Shown: positions 36,125 to 47,655 of the stretch, one piece after another | Layout: every line of letters begins with the position of its first letter | How positions within the stretch are numbered: the first letter of the stretch is position 1 | Source of the DNA: Ursus arctos | Taxonomy: Eukaryota; Chordata; Mammalia; Carnivora; Ursidae | Reading direction: 5' to 3' | Assembly (NCBI RefSeq): GCF_023065955.2 | Contig: NW_026622985.1 | Span: 72,095,931-72,159,930 of the forward strand | DNA: 64,000 nucleotides | The notes under the pieces: generated by a model | The model's input: the letters and a program-made list of their open reading frames with translations, nothing else | The model's database searches: none | What the model was told of the DNA's origin: nothing | Position numbers and translations under genes: made by a program

Positions 36125-38675
36125 TCTGGCTACCTGGTTTTCCCGCCACTATTTATTGAGGAGACTTCTCTTTCCCCATTTTATATTCTTGTCTCTTTTG
36201 TCATAAATTAATTAGCCATATATGCACAGGTTCATTTTTGGGCTGTCTTTTCTTTTCCATTGATCTGTGTGTCTGTTTTTAATGCCTATACCATACTGTT
36301 TTGATTACTATAGCTTTTTGTAATATAGTTTGAAATCGGAAAGTGTGGTGCCTCTAGCTTTATTCCTTTTTCTCAAGATTGTTTTGGCTGTTAAGTATCC
36401 TTTGTGCGTTCATAAAAAAAAATCAGGATTTTTTTATGTGAAAAATACTATTTAGAATTTTGAAAGTGATTTATTGAATCTATAGAGTACTTTGAGTATT
36501 ATGAATATTATTTTATATTTTTATAATATGAATCCTTCCAGTTCATGAACATGGAATATCTTCCCATTTATTTGGTTCCTCTTCAGTTTCTTTCTTTAGT
36601 GTCTTACAGTTTTCAGTACAGATCTTTCACCTCTTTGGTTAAATTTTTTCCTAAGTATTTTATTCTTTTGATGCTGTTGTAAATGGGATGTTTTCATTTC
36701 TCTTTCTGATGGCTTATTGGTGTATAGAAACATAACTGATTTTTGTACGTCGATTTTGTATCCTGCAAATTTACTGACTTCATTTATTAGTTCTAACAGT
36801 GTTTTGGTGTAGTCCTTAGGATTTTGTACATATACTATCATGTCATTTACAAGTAGAGACAGTTTTACTTCTCTCTTATTTGGATATCTTTTATTTCCAT
36901 TTCTTACCTAATTGCTCACTAGGATTTCCAGTACTGTATTGAATAAAGTGGAGAGAGTGGGCATTCTTGTCTTGTTCCTGATTTTTGAGAACCTTTAGCA
37001 TTTCACTGTTGAGTATGATGTTATCTGTGGGCTTGTCATATATGGCCTTTACTATGTTTAGGTGTGTTCCCTCTATACCAAGTTTGTTGAAAGTTTTTAT
37101 GATGACAGTTTGTTGTGTTTTGTGAAATGCTTTTTCTGCATTTCTTGAGATGTTGATATAATTTTATCCTTCATTTTGTTAGTGTCGTTTATCATATTTA
37201 TTCATTTGCAGTCGTTGAATCATACTTGCATCTCAGGAATTAATCCCGCTTGATCATGGTATATGATCCTTTTAAGGTATGGTTAAGTTTGGTTGGTAAT
37301 ATTTTGTTGAGGACTTTTGCATCTGTGTTCATCAGGGATATTGTCCTGTAATTTTCTGGTGATGTCCTTGTCTGGCTTTGGTATAAGGGTAATGCTGCTC
37401 TTGTAAAGTGAGTTTAGAAATGTTCTCTTCTGCTCTATTTTTGAAAGAGTTTGAGATGGATTCTTATTAGTTATTCTTTAAATGTTTGGTAGAATTCACC
37501 AGTGAAGCCATCTGGTCTTGAACTTTTCTTTGTTGGGAAGTTTTTGATTGCTAATTCATCTTTATACTATTAGTACTAAGTTTGTTCAGGTTTTCTATTT
37601 ATTCATGATTTTGTCTTGGTGGTTTGTATATGCCTAGGAATTTGTACATTTTTTGTAGGTTGCCCAATTTGTTGGTGGTGTATAATTGTTCATTGAAGTT
37701 ATTTATGCACCTATGTATTTCTGTGGTATCAGTTGTAATATCTTTCTTTCATTTATAATTTATTTCTGACCTCTTATTTCTTGCTAGTCTACCTAGAGGT
37801 TTTTATATTTTGTTAATCTTTAAAAAAAAAAAAGTCCTCGGTTTCATTGATTTTTTTAAATTGTCTTTTTGTCTGCATTTCATTTATTTCTGCTCTGATC
37901 TTTGTTATTTCCTTCCTTCTGCTAACTCTGGGCTTCAGTTTTTCTTCTTTTTTTTTTAGTTCCTTGAGGTATAAAGTCAGGTTATTTATTTGAAATCTTT
38001 CTTTTTTCTTAATGTAGGTGTTAATCAATATAAGCCTCCCTTTTAGAACTCCTTGTGCTGAATTCCATAGATTTTGGTAAGTTGTGTTTCCATTTTTCTC
38101 AAGAGATTTTTTGCCGTTTCTTTGATTGCTTCTTGACCCATTAATTTTTCTGGAGCTTGCTGTTTAATCTCCACATATTTGTGAATTGTCCAGTTTACTT
38201 CTTGTAATTGATCTCTAGTTTCATACCATTGTGGTCCAAAAAGATGTTTGATGTCATTTCAGTCTTCTTAAGTTTATTATGACTTATTTTGTGGACTAAT
38301 ATGATCTATCCTGGGAAATGTTCCATGTGCACTTGAGAAGAATGTGTATTCTGCTACTGTTGGATGGAATGTTTTGTATATGTCTGTTAGGGGCCATTTG
38401 ATCTAATGTGTAACTTAAGTCCAATGTTTCCTTATTAATTTTCTGTCTGGATAATCTATTGTTGAAAGTGACATCTGGAAGTTTCCTGTTATTATTGTAC
38501 TGCTGTGTATTTCTCCCTTCAGATCTGTTAGCATTTGCTTTATATGTTTAGGTGCTTCTATTTTGGGTATGTAAATATTTATAATTATTATATCCTTTTG
38601 ATGAATTGACCCCTTTGTGATTATATAATGACCTTCTTTGTCTCTTGTGACACTCTATGACTTTAACTGTTGGCT
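36125..38675 (-). mobile_element. Antisense L1 ORF2 relic, 2.5 kb
   Basis: One long uninterrupted antisense L1 piece. On the minus strand it runs from the endonuclease/RT junction (38675) through the reverse transcriptase to the late ORF2 segment. Two minus-strand frames keep recognisable L1 ORF2 peptides: one at 36596-36841 with [20 protein letters not shown], and one at 37813-38028 with SRRKEITKIRAEINEMQTK. Stops and frameshifts break the rest, so it is inactive. It is less diverged than the L1 at 18205-21340; an L1MA-age element is likely. Confidence 0.93.
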
Positions 38676-38679
38676 TTCA

Positions 38680-39715
38680 GAGCTAGGCATTTAGGAGCTT
38701 ATTCCTCTAGTCAGAGTCTTGAAAGTTGAGGTGTTAGATGTGGGGTCCAAATCCTTTACTTTTCAGGGAGAAGCTAAGAATTGGGGATTCCCTCTTGATG
38801 GTATAGCACTGTGTTAGGGTTTAAAGTGAGAGTGTGTCTCAGCCTTTCCTACCACTTTCTGTTTGGGAATTTGTCATTTGTCTGATGTGTAGGAATTGCT
38901 CAGCTGTTTTCTGGATCTCTTTCACAGGGGATTTCTCTGTGTATAGCTATACATGTGGTGTATCATGAGAGCAAGAGAGCTCATGAGCCCTGAATATGTC
39001 AAAGAAACTCTTTTAAAAAGCAGAATTACTTTATGGTTGTTGAATTGATTAACCAAATGTATGCCACCAAATTATTAACAGCCATGGCATTACTTAAGGC
39101 AAAAAAAAAAAAAAATCACTTGCTTTCTTTAGGAGCCATCATTTGCTATTATTTGTAGAGGGAAAAGTAAAACATACAAGCTGAAATTTTTGTCAGAATA
39201 ATACATGAATTATCCCTGTTTTTCCAAGTCTTAAAGTTTTCTTTTAACATGCATAGCTGCTAAGTCAGTATTCACTGCGTGAGCAATAGGTGCAGATACT
39301 CTTTAAGATTAACGGGGTATGGCTGTATTTTTGGTAGTTTCTGTGTGGCAACTACACAAGCATTGATACTGTCATGACAAGGGTACTGTGTTGTAATAAA
39401 GAGATAGGGAACTCCTGGGATGATGTGCTTGGCTATCCTTTCTACCTTATCTCTATGCACATCCTTTCTTGCACTGTTTTCCTTCTTATCTCATCCACTT
39501 CCTGCCATAATACTCCCCTTAATGCATGAACTGGAGATACTGGGGAATGAGTATCTGCCCTTTTCCTCCTTTATCATGTAACATTTCAGATTGAGTTATG
39601 CTCTTTCTGATTGTCAGTTGCAATAGCACCAGTAAAGGTGTTCCTCTTTCATACATATTACGGGACAATTTCTTATTCCTCTAGTTCGGTGACCTTTGCT
39701 AGTTTGTTTGGGGAA
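38680..39715. other. Unique DNA, no gene seen
   Basis: No repeat family or domain recognised; includes an A run near 39100-39114. Confidence 0.45.
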
Positions 39716-39731
39716 TGTTTATGGACTTTTG

Positions 39732-39943
39732 TGGGTTTTTTTGTTTTTTTTTTTTAAAGATTTTATTTATTTATTTGATAGAGACAGACAGCCAGCAAGA
39801 GAAGGGAACACAAGCAGGGGGAGTGGGAGAGGAAGACGCAGGCTCCTAGCAGAGGAGCCTTACGTGGGGCTCGATCCCAGAACGCTGGGATCACGCCCTG
39901 AACTGAAGGCAGACGCTTAACGACTGCACCACCCAGGTGCCCC
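39732..39943 (-). mobile_element. SINEC1-type SINE, young
   Basis: Minus-strand SINE, nearly consensus. Perfect 16-bp target-site duplication, TGTTTATGGACTTTTG, at 39716-39731 and 39944-39959. Confidence 0.97.
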
Positions 39944-40089
39944 TGTTTATGGACTTTTGGATTCATTATGGAAAAAATTAATTTGAGGAGAAGATTAAAA
40001 AAGTAAATAACTTGAGCCAAGGAACCAGTAAGGTATGCTTGACCAGGTTCTCTCGTTTTGTTTCAAGTGTACTTTGATTTAGATCCATT

Positions 40090-40238
40090 TTGATTCTAAC
40101 TCACTGGGAAATTTGGGCTGATTGCTTAAATTTACATGCTCAACTTTTTGATCTGTAAAGTGAAATAAAGCCTACAAACTATTCAACATAGTATCTTGCA
40201 TGTGTTAGATAAATAATAAGTGCTAGTTCTATTTACCT
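40090..40238 (+). mobile_element. MIR SINE relic, sense
   Basis: Diverged MIR: 'GGGCTGATTGCTTAAATTTA', 'TTGATCTGTAAAGTGAAATA', then 'GTATCTTGCATGTGTTAG' and 'ATAATAAGTGCTAG'. Confidence 0.7.
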
Positions 40239-40249
40239 TGTTCATTCAA

Positions 40250-40405
40250 ATTTCAAGGTAGTCTATGCCTCTCAAGGGCAGGGAGCAGGACTTCCTCTTT
40301 GTTGAATCTTTCGTCATTGTAGAAACATCTATCCATGTACAGGCTTTTATTGTGTGTATACCTAGTAGGTGCACCTAGATAAATGCTTGCTGAATAAATG
40401 GACAT
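40250..40405 (+). mobile_element. L2 3' end, sense
   Basis: Matches the L2 3' terminus: 'TCAAGGGCAGGGAGCAGGAC' and 'CCTAGTAGGTGCACC' with the final 'TAAATGCTTGCTGAATAAAT'. Confidence 0.75.
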
Positions 40406-40435
40406 AAAGACACTCTGTTCATGGTGTTTGGTTTC

Positions 40436-40436
<1 letters not shown>

Positions 40437-40529
<93 letters not shown>
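40437..40529 (+). repeat. (TTTC)n / (TC)n microsatellite in a SINE tail
   Basis: Ninety-three bases of TTTC units with a central CT run. It lies between the left target-site duplication and the SINE body, so it grew out of the SINE A-tail (GAAA on the minus strand). Confidence 0.96.
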
Positions 40530-40530
<1 letters not shown>

Positions 40531-40723
40531 TTTTTTAAGATTTTATTTGTTTATTTGAGAGAGAGAGAGAGAGACAGCCAGCGAGAGAGGGAACACAAGC
40601 AGGGGGAGTGGGAGAGGAAGAAGCTCCCAGAGGAGGAGCCTGATGTGGGGCTCGATCCCAGAATCCCAGGATCACACCCTGAGCCAAAGGCAGACGCTTA
40701 ACAACTGAGCCACCCAGGCGCCC
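40530..40723 (-). mobile_element. SINEC1-type SINE with expanded tail, young
   Basis: Minus-strand, nearly consensus SINE. Perfect 17-bp target-site duplication, CATGGTGTTTGGTTTCT, at 40420-40436 and 40724-40740. The duplication encloses the TTTC tract. Confidence 0.97.
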
Positions 40724-41044
40724 CATGGTGTTTGGTTTCTTAAGACATCTAAGGATCAGGGTACTGATGATATAGTTTCAACTAAAAGAAAAGGAAAGGC
40801 AAAATGTTCTCCATTTCTCTGATACTGATACTATGGTTTCTTCTAAACTCACTTATTTGAACTTAAATTTTATATTTATTAATCTTAAGGAATAAATTCT
40901 TCAGCTGTTATAATATTTTAAGAATGGTAATTCACACAATCTACAGCAAATCATTGATCATATATTATGTGAATTGTACTGAATTAAGTGCCATAGCCCT
41001 TTAACTTATATTCTTGAGAGGGGGACACTTTACATAAAGCAAGA

Positions 41045-41260
41045 GCAAGTCTGATGATGCAGACATCAGCCTTGGGACCACAAAATTGCTTTTCTGTTAT
41101 TAACTGTGTGCCCTTGAGGAAGTTAATGTTTTGAGTCTCCTTTCCTCATATCTACAGTGAAAATAACAACCACTTTCTAACTTACAGCAGATTTAAGTGT
41201 AAAGCAGAAATGAGACAATAAGGTGATACCACTTTGAAAACTACAAGCTACTGTACAAGC
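41045..41260 (+). mobile_element. MIR SINE relic, sense
   Basis: Diverged MIR: 'TTAACTGTGTGCCCTTGAGG', 'AAGTTAATGTTTTGAGTCTC', 'CTCATATCTACAGTGAAAAT'. Confidence 0.72.
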
Positions 41261-42315
41261 ATATGCCTTTGTATAGGCCAGAAACATAGTCTTAGGGAAG
41301 GGGAAGAACAGCATGAAATGGAACACTCATAGCAGTGAGACTTGGGAAGCAAAAGGAAGGATTAGGCCTGATGTCCCTGGCTCTTTCAGAAGGTCACTGA
41401 GTAGGTAGCTGGGAGCAAAGGTGTTTGTCTCCATGCTGGGAGCGGGGGCAGGGCTCCAGAGTATATTTTACTCAGCTGTGTGAAGAAGGTAGCCTGAAAT
41501 GGACAGGACTCAACTCCTCTCCATATGGGAGAGAGATTTAGGTTGCTGAGGGCATCGTATTGAGAAATTTAAAGCATATTTATGATGACACTTTAGGAAA
41601 GGAAGAAACAATCTAGTCTATGTTTTGATGGAACATGGGGTAAAAATACAAATGTTTCGTAGTGTTAATTAGAAGCTGAGGAAATAGAAGTGAATTCAGC
41701 CTGTGTGTTGCTGGCATCAGGCTTATAGCAGAAGCAGCAGCTGCTTCAGTCTGTGGGGATCCCTCTAGGTCACTGGGATTCTAGCTGGTGTCCCAGTGAG
41801 CTCTTCCAACCCTGTGGGTTAATCATTTAATTTTAACCTGATCCCTGGAGCCTGGCCCATTGCATTTGATCAGGCAACCATTCCTTGGCAACCCTTATTT
41901 GACTTTGTTGGCTGTTGAGCTCTTTCCTGTGTTATTTACTTTCTGTGTCATGGGCTTGGTTTGCTGGCACACACACTGCTCAGCATACTCTCTGGATTTG
42001 ATGTCCTTGCCTCAAATAAGGATATCTATAAATTTGGCTGACAGCATTTTCAGTTTGGAGATTAAGAGTCTCTGAAAGAGGAGGAGACAGGTAATTGTCA
42101 TCACTGGGTAGCAAATGAGCACTTTTAGGCAAAGCTAACAGTTCCTTTGGCACCATGTAAAAGTACTGAGAAAAGCTGGCCAGGTAATAACGCAACTCAC
42201 TGCACCTGAGTAGCTAAAAATTGATGGCTTGTGAAGTGATCTGCATTTCATTTAGTTCTCAAAAATGCCAATTTGACTATAGCTATTTCTTATAAACGTA
42301 TGAAGCTTTTTTTCT
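41261..42315. other. Unique, less AT-rich DNA; possible regulatory block
   Basis: Complex sequence with no repeat recognised. Around 41872-41895 two GGCAACC words occur in 'CAGGCAACCATTCCTTGGCA', resembling RFX/X-box half sites. Short open frames have no domain. Possibly a conserved non-coding element, unproven. Confidence 0.4.
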
Positions 42316-42455
42316 GTTTCTCTTTTTCCCCTCCTTCTTCCCTTCCCTCCCTTCTTTCTTTCCTTCTTTTCTCCCTCCCTTCCTTTACATCCCTCCCTCC
42401 CTTCTTTTCCCTTCCTTTCTTCCTCCCTCCTTCTCTCTTTCTTTCTCTCTCTTTT
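42316..42455 (+). repeat. Polypyrimidine tract (polypurine on minus)
   Basis: About 140 bases almost entirely C and T, made of CCCTT, CTTTC and CCTTC words. Long mirror-like purine/pyrimidine tracts can adopt triplex structures. Open frames on both strands here are low-complexity artefacts. Confidence 0.93.
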
Positions 42456-42505
42456 GTGTGTGAAAGAAACAGTAGACAGTGTTAACTGATGCCTGTAGAG
42501 ACTTG

Positions 42506-42508
<3 letters not shown>

Positions 42509-42540
<32 letters not shown>
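42509..42540 (+). repeat. (AC)16 microsatellite
   Basis: Sixteen uninterrupted AC units abutting the start of the next L1. Confidence 0.98.
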
Positions 42541-42542
<2 letters not shown>

Positions 42543-43112
42543 AAAAATACTTCACATGAAATCTACTCCTTAACTGTGTTTTGTTTTTGTTTTTGTTTTG
42601 GTATATAATACAGTATCATTATCTATAGATACAATGTTGGCACAGCAGATCTCTAGAATTTACTCATTTTGTTTAACTGAAATTTTAGACACATTGACAG
42701 GCAACTCCCCATTCCCTCCTCCTCACAATTGGCAACCAACATTCTATTCTATGATTCTATGAGTTTTTAGAGACCTGATATAAGTGAAATCATGCAACAT
42801 TTGTCCTTCTGTGACTGACATATTTTCACAGAGCATGATGTCCTCAAGTTTTATATATACTGTTGCATATGGCAGGATTTCCTTCCTTTTTTTAAGGTTG
42901 ACTAGTATTCTGTTGTATGTATATGCCATACTTTTTTTTTTTTTTTTTATTCATTCATCTGTCAATGGACATTTAAGTTGTTTTCACATCTTGGCTATTG
43001 TGAATAGTGCCTCAATGAAGGGTAATATCTCTTTAAGAGCATAATTTTAACTTCTTTTAAATACTCAGAAGTTGGATTGGTGGATCATATGGTAGTTCTA
43101 TTTTTAATTTTT

Positions 43113-43302
43113 TTAGGGATTTTATTTATTTATTTGACACAGAGAGAGAGCACAAACAGGGGGAGTGGCAGGCAGCAGGAGAGGGAGAAGCAGGCTGCCT
43201 GCTAAGCAAGGAGCCCAATGCGGGGCTTGATCCCAGGACCCTGGGATCATGACCTAAGGCAAAGGAAGATGCTTAACTGACTGAACCACCAAGGTGTGCC
43301 CC
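43113..43302 (-). mobile_element. SINEC SINE nested in L1
   Basis: Minus-strand SINE; perfect 15-bp target-site duplication, CTATTTTTAATTTTT, at 43098-43112 and 43304-43318. Confidence 0.95.
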
Positions 43303-44095
43303 TCTATTTTTAATTTTTGAGGAAAAGAGTACTATGGAAAAAATACTGTTTTCACATTGGCTGCACAAGCATTTCCGTCAGTAGTATGCAAGGGTTACAA
43401 TTTTTGCATACCCTTGCCAACATTTATCTTTTTTTTTTTTTTTTTTTAATAATAGCCGTCCCAACAGTTGTGAGGTATTATCATGGTTTTGATTTGCCTT
43501 TTTGTGATGATTAGTGATGTTAAGCATCTTTTCATATACTTGTGGGCCATTTGTATGTCATCTTTGAAGAAATGTATATTCAAGTGTGATGCTGACATTT
43601 TAATTGGATTATTAATTTTTTGCTGTTGAGTTGTAGGAGTTCTTGTATATTTTGGAAATTAACCCCTTATCAGATTTTGGTTTGCAGATAATTTGCTGTG
43701 CAGAAGCTCTCAATTTGATGTAGCCCTTCTGTTTTATTTTTGCTTTCATTGTATGTGCTTTTCATGTCACATCCATGAGATCATTGTCAAGACCAGCATA
43801 AATAAGCTTTCCTTCTGTGTTTTTTTTTTCCCTAGGGGTATTATAATATCAAGTCTTACATTGAAATATTTTATCTGTTCTGAGTTGATTTTTGTATATT
43901 GCATAAGGATCCAGTTTTATTATTTTGCACGTGATATCCAGTTTTCCTAACACCATTTGTTAAAGTGACTATCATTTCCCCATTGTGTAAGCTCAGCACC
44001 CTTGACAAAGATCAGTTGACTGTATATTCATAGGTTTATTTCTGGGATCTGTATTCTGTTCCATTAGTTTGTATGTGCTTTTATACCCATACTAT

Positions 44096-44524
44096 AGTTT
44101 TCTTTTTTTTAAATCAACTCTATACAGTATGACTTGCGACAATAAACTATTCCTCTTAAGTTTGTAATTTGATCAGTTTTGATATATGTGTATACTCATG
44201 AAGCCTCCATCACAATCATGTTACAGAACATTTTCATTGTATCAAAGGTTTTTCATACCCCTTTGCAGTCCATCCTTTCTTTCACCCTGACCCCACAGAA
44301 CCAGTGATTTGTTTTCTGTCAGTATAGATCAGTTTGAATTTTCTAATGGAACTGCTCTGAGATCCATCTATTAGTTCATTTCTTTTATTTGTGAGTAGTA
44401 TCCTATTGTATGGATATGCCATATTTTGTTTATACATTCACCTGCTGATGGGTATTTGGATTGTTTCTAATTTTGAGCTATTATTAATAAATTGCTCTGA
44501 ACATTTATGTAGACATAGTTGCAT
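44096..44524 (-). mobile_element. Second L1 3' end inserted into the L1
   Basis: Starts with a T run (the antisense A tail) and continues as an antisense L1M 3' end: 'ATGAAGCCTCCATCACAATC', 'AACCAGTGATTTGTTTTCTG', 'CCTATTGTATGGATATGCC', 'CACCTGCTGATGGGTATTTG'. The host L1 reads 'CCATACTAT' before it and 'CATATTATTTGAATTACGG' after it, which gives a likely eroded target-site duplication. Confidence 0.75.
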
Positions 44525-44602
44525 CATATTATTTGAATTACGGTAGCTTTGTAATACATTTTGAAATCAGGAAATGTGATGCTTCTAGCTTTGTTCCTTT
44601 TT

Positions 44603-44806
44603 TAAAAGGTTTTATTTATTTGACAGAGAAGGAGGGAGAGAGAGAGAGAAAGCGAGAGAGCACAAGCAGGGGGAGTGGCAGAGGGAATAGGAGGAGCAGA
44701 CTCCTTGCTGAGCAGGGAGCCTGATGTGGGACTCCATCCCAGGACCCTGGGAAGATAACCTGAGCCAAAGGCAGATGCTTAACCGATTGAGCCACACAGG
44801 CAACCT
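44603..44806 (-). mobile_element. SINEC SINE nested in L1
   Basis: Minus-strand SINE. Imperfect target-site duplication: GCTTTGTTCCTTTT (44588 on) against GCTTTGTTCTTCTTTT (44807 on). The host L1 word 'TCTAGCTTTGTTC' continues after it. Confidence 0.94.
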
Positions 44807-44994
44807 GCTTTGTTCTTCTTTTTAAAGATTATTTTGGCTATTTGGGGTCTTTTGTGGTTCCATAGGAATATTAGAATTATTTTTTCTATTTCTGTAGAAG
44901 GGATTTTGGGATTTTGATTAAAATTGCATTGTATCTATAGATTAATTTTGCTTTGACATTTAAATATTTATATTACTTGGTTAAATTATTCATC

Positions 44995-45404
44995 TTTACC
45001 TCCAAAATTTGGGGGTAAGATCAACACTTTAGGATGATGAATTATATTTATCCTGGGGCTTTGACCACTCAGCATAAGGTCACATGTTCCAGGTGAAAAG
45101 TACATATAATGGATAAATTATTTTTAGCTGCCTTTCTTGTATCTCCCCTCTTTCATTAGTTTGCAATGATTCCCTGTGCCCTATTCTTGCTTGTTTATTC
45201 TATACCTAGCCTTTCTGTTTTTCCTAGCGATCAGAATACTGACAACCTAAAGGTAAAAGAGTTCTAATCAACTAGTTAACATGAACATTTTTACAAATAA
45301 TGCCCATTGGAACTATTGAAACTCTAAGTGGCATTCTCATTTCTAAAGACAATCTCTAAAGCCAGTCATTTATATAATTTTATCTTTATTAAAGTCTTTG
45401 TCTA
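44995..45404. other. Unique DNA, nothing recognised
   Basis: No gene or repeat family recognised. Confidence 0.4.
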
Positions 45405-45610
45405 GGGGCACCTGGGTGGCTCAGTCATTAAGTGTCTGCCTTCGGCTCAGGGCGTGATTCCGGAGTCCTGGGATCCAGCCCAGCATCAGGCTCCCTGCAC
45501 CGCTGGGAGCCTGCTTCTTCCTCTCCCACTCCCCCTGCTTGTGTTCCCTCTCTCTCGCTGGCTGTCTATCTCTGTCAAATAAATAAATAAAATCTTAAAA
45601 AAAAAAAATG
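45405..45610 (+). mobile_element. SINEC1-type SINE
   Basis: Plus-strand, nearly consensus SINE from GGGGCACCTGGGTGGCTCAG to the AATAAAATCTTAAAA tail with a 12-base A run. No clear target-site duplication was found. Confidence 0.95.
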
Positions 45611-45611
45611 A

Positions 45612-47005
45612 ACAAATGATTTCAAATTCAGTTGCTCTGAGTTGTGGTTGATATCTGGCATGGAGACTGCTATATACCAGGTTATTCGATATCTATTTTA
45701 TTTAAATGTAGCAATGAGCTTTAAAAGTACTATTTCAACAAATTTAAAAGCAAGTCTTCCCTCCTAGATTTTGCTCCTTTAGAGTCTTTAGAAGTAAAGG
45801 AAGGATAAAGAAAGTAGGGTTACATGAAGAGAAATGAATTATAAATCATTCTGTAACAATCAGAATACTGTAATTGTGTAGTTTCAGAAAGTGTCAGAAC
45901 ATTGATGTTCTTGTGGCTTTCTGTTTACTTGTTAACTGCTTAAGATCTTTGGTATTACAAAGAGTATTATTGTTCAAATGCTTTTTAGTTCTATTTCTTT
46001 TTATATGTTTCACATATTTTTCAAAGGTATATTGTTCTAGTACATTTTATCCAGTAATTCCAATGTGTAATCAAAACAGATTGGCTATTCAGTTTCTGTT
46101 TTCTCCTTGCCCAAGATATTTAAAAGCAAAGATTTGATCTGAATTATCTGAATTGAATTCATCAAATATCATCAGTCTTTAAATTCTCTATGGGAATAAT
46201 TTTTAAATTTATGAAAACACCCTTCTCTACATGTTTTTTTCCCACATGGATTTACTTCATTTAGTCTTTACATCTTGACTATTTCAATAGTCATCATAGC
46301 AAAAATTTAGATACAGCAATTTTATTGTTTTTTTATGCAGCCTTCCTATATTGATTCTTTTCATAGTAGCAAGAACTGAGACACCAAAATTCCATTTTTC
46401 TTTCCTATAAACCAGTATTTTGGTTTCATAGGCAAATAGCAACATTTAAAAATAAAAGCGTCTTAATAGAAAAAGAAAAAAAAAAGGAACTTTTCATGCT
46501 AAGTAGATTTTATTTCCTCACATTAGACTTTAGAAAATAAAACAAACACATCACTGGTTTTTATGTTATTCTTCCCAGACAAGGAAGCAGTGAGAAATTA
46601 ACATTCCAAGTAACTTTAAAAGTTATTTTTTAAACAAGAATAAAATGAGGCTTTATTTCTAATGAATTAACAAATTTCAAGTATTCTATAAAGCTTTCTT
46701 CTGTGGGGGAAAATCCAAAATGATTTGAAAACTATTCTTCTCTATTAATAATTATAAAAAATTTGTGGACCTGACTTTTCTGAAACTATGTCAAATGTAG
46801 CAAAACTTTAGATTGTAACCATATATGTATACATAAAAGTATATGCATATTTTAAATGAACATGTTATACTTACAATGAGGATGTATGTGTCACCAAATA
46901 TATATTCTCATAGTACTTATATATTAATAGCATATATATAAATAATTATATAAATATATATATAAATAATTATATATATAATTATTTGTTGTACCCAAGT
47001 TTTAT
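45612..47005. other. Unique AT-rich DNA with an AT repeat
   Basis: No coding gene recognised. 46918-46985 is an AT-rich tract with repeated 'ATAAATAATTATATA' words that could form hairpins. Confidence 0.5.
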
Positions 47006-47009
47006 TAAA

Positions 47010-47655
47010 CTATATTCCTTCTTTTTAAAGTTTTTATGTAAATTCCAGTTAACATATTGTAATATTACTTTCAGGTGAACAATTTAGGTGAACAATTTCA
47101 TACAACACCCAATGCTCATCACAACAAGTGCACTCCTTAATCCCCATCACCTATTTAACCTATTTCTTCACCCAGCTCCCCTCTGGTAACCATCAGTTTG
47201 TTCTCTATACTTAAGAATCTTTTTCTTGGTTTTCCTCTTCTCTCTCTCTCTCTTTTTTTTTTTCCTATGCTTGTTGGTTTTGTTACTTAAATTGTACATA
47301 TGAGTGAAATCATATGGTATTTGTCTTTTTCTGACTTATTTCACTTAGCAAAATACTCCCTAGTTACATCCATGTCATTACAAATGGCAACATTTCACTT
47401 TTTATGGCTGAGTACTATTCCATTGTGTACATATACTACCTCTTCTTTATCCATTCATCAGTCAGTGGACATTTGGTCTATTTTCATAATTTGGCTGTTG
47501 TAGATAATGCTGCTGCAAACACGGGTGCGTGCATCCCTTTGAATTAGTATTTCTGTGTTCTTTGGGTAAATACTTAGTAGCACATTTGCTGGATCATAAG
47601 ATAGTTCTATTTTTACCTTTTTGAGGAACTACCATACTGTTTTCTAAACTGTATT
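47010..47655 (-). mobile_element. L1 3' end, antisense, carnivore-type
   Basis: The plus strand reads the antisense L1 3' UTR and ORF2 end: 'CACCCAATGCTCATCACAAC', 'CAGTTTGTTCTCTATACTTA', 'CTGAGTACTATTCCATTGTG', 'AATACTTAGTAGCACATTTG'. This 3' UTR type is also seen in the two younger L1 copies of the window. Confidence 0.92.

Larger units (their letters stand above)
42560..44990 (-). mobile_element. Antisense L1 3' half, with nested SINEs and a nested L1
   Basis: The plus strand is antisense L1 from the 3' UTR (42560) inward. Landmarks are 'CAACTCCCCATTCCCTCC', 'ATTCATTCATCTGTCAATGG', 'TTGGATTGGTGGATCATATG', 'ACCCCTTATCAGATTTTGG', 'AATTACGGTAGCTTTGTAAT' and 'GGGTCTTTTGTGGTTCCATA'. It is interrupted by a SINE at 43113-43302, a second L1 3' end at 44096-44524, and a SINE at 44603-44806. 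Each flank resumes collinearly. Confidence 0.87.

Noticed and set aside
36596..36841. 81-codon minus-strand frame with clear RT-like peptide
   Set aside because: Not a gene: a surviving piece of L1 ORF2 in a copy with stops and frameshifts, annotated under the L1.
42252..42536. Lys/Arg/Glu-rich minus-strand frame resembling a nuclear protein
   Set aside because: Direct translation of the polypurine tract and AC repeat.
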